NCBI GenBank assembly: GCA_015501585.1
Contig: JADNRY010000700.1
Location: forward strand, 1 to 30,773
DNA from: Rhodocollybia butyracea
Lineage: Eukaryota; Basidiomycota; Agaricomycetes; Agaricales; Omphalotaceae
Length of the DNA: 30,773 bases
Direction: 5' to 3'
Under the pieces are notes generated by a model. That model made no database searches. It was not told the origin of the DNA and worked only from the letters and a program-made list of their open reading frames with translations. The translations under genes and the position numbers were made by a program. Positions 30,591 to 30,773 of the stretch are shown here, piece by piece. Position 1 is the stretch's first letter. Each line of letters opens with the position of its first letter.

Positions 30591-30773
30591 AGTTACCCAG
30601 TCACTGATTTCGGAATCGCACAGCAGAAATCAACTTGGCATACTTTAGGTATCCTGTTCCTAAGTTTCTTATGTGGATGTTTGCAGGTCTACCGATTCGC
30701 CATTGTCTTTTTTTTATCATCGCTATTTGTTCTAGCTGAAACATTCGAAAACCACATGCATTGTATTTTTTTG

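Overview
The window looks like nuclear DNA of a mushroom-forming basidiomycete (Agaricomycetes). Genes are split by many introns of about 45-70 nt with GT(A/G)NGT donors and CTNAC/CTGAC-like branch sites. The recognisable families (GH7 cellulase with CBM1, HSP9/HSP12, DUF6699, DUF6534, a SAP/RING ligase of the CARP type, and a Cys-rich single-pass membrane protein) are typical of wood- or litter-decaying Agaricomycetes. There are no bacterial-style operons, no CRISPR array, and no tRNA or rRNA that I can support.

Layout. 1-4,000: remnants. A kinase-like exon lies on the minus strand (1,183-1,590), and broken coding blocks lie at 2.6-3.05 kb (minus) and 3.3-3.73 kb (plus). 4,144-5,299 (minus): DUF6699 gene. 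6,737-7,057 (minus): truncated, frame-broken copy of the RING gene found at 10.3-12 kb. 7,458-8,966 (minus): 11-exon DUF6534 membrane protein. 10,285-11,972 (minus): SAP/RING ubiquitin ligase. 13,109-14,967 (plus): 10-exon Cys-rich single-pass membrane protein. 15,049-15,481 (minus): HSP9/HSP12 stress protein. 16,508-17,308 (plus): ribosomal protein L26 (uL24), divergent from HSP12, with a tandem repeat between them. 17.5-21.1 kb: cluster of partial, mutually inverted copies of one unnamed gene family. 21.7-22.8 kb (minus): blocks of an unnamed gene. 24,768-25,100 (minus): hypothetical terminal exon, with a decayed copy at 30.1-30.6 kb. 25,550-27,409 (minus): nine-exon GH7 cellulase with CBM1. 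27.4-30.77 kb: essentially gene-free.

Most exon models were checked by codon phase across every junction. Four otherwise good models (DUF6699, L26, GH7 and probably the RING gene) each contain one unexplained frame change. In three of them exactly one base is missing. For L26, an essential gene that is usually single-copy, a base-level assembly error is the simplest explanation, and the same may hold for the others.

No multi-gene pathway is evident. The most unusual features are the inverted paralogue cluster at 17.5-21.1 kb and the GH7 enzyme, which lacks a segment of about 30 residues together with a cysteine that normally bonds to it.
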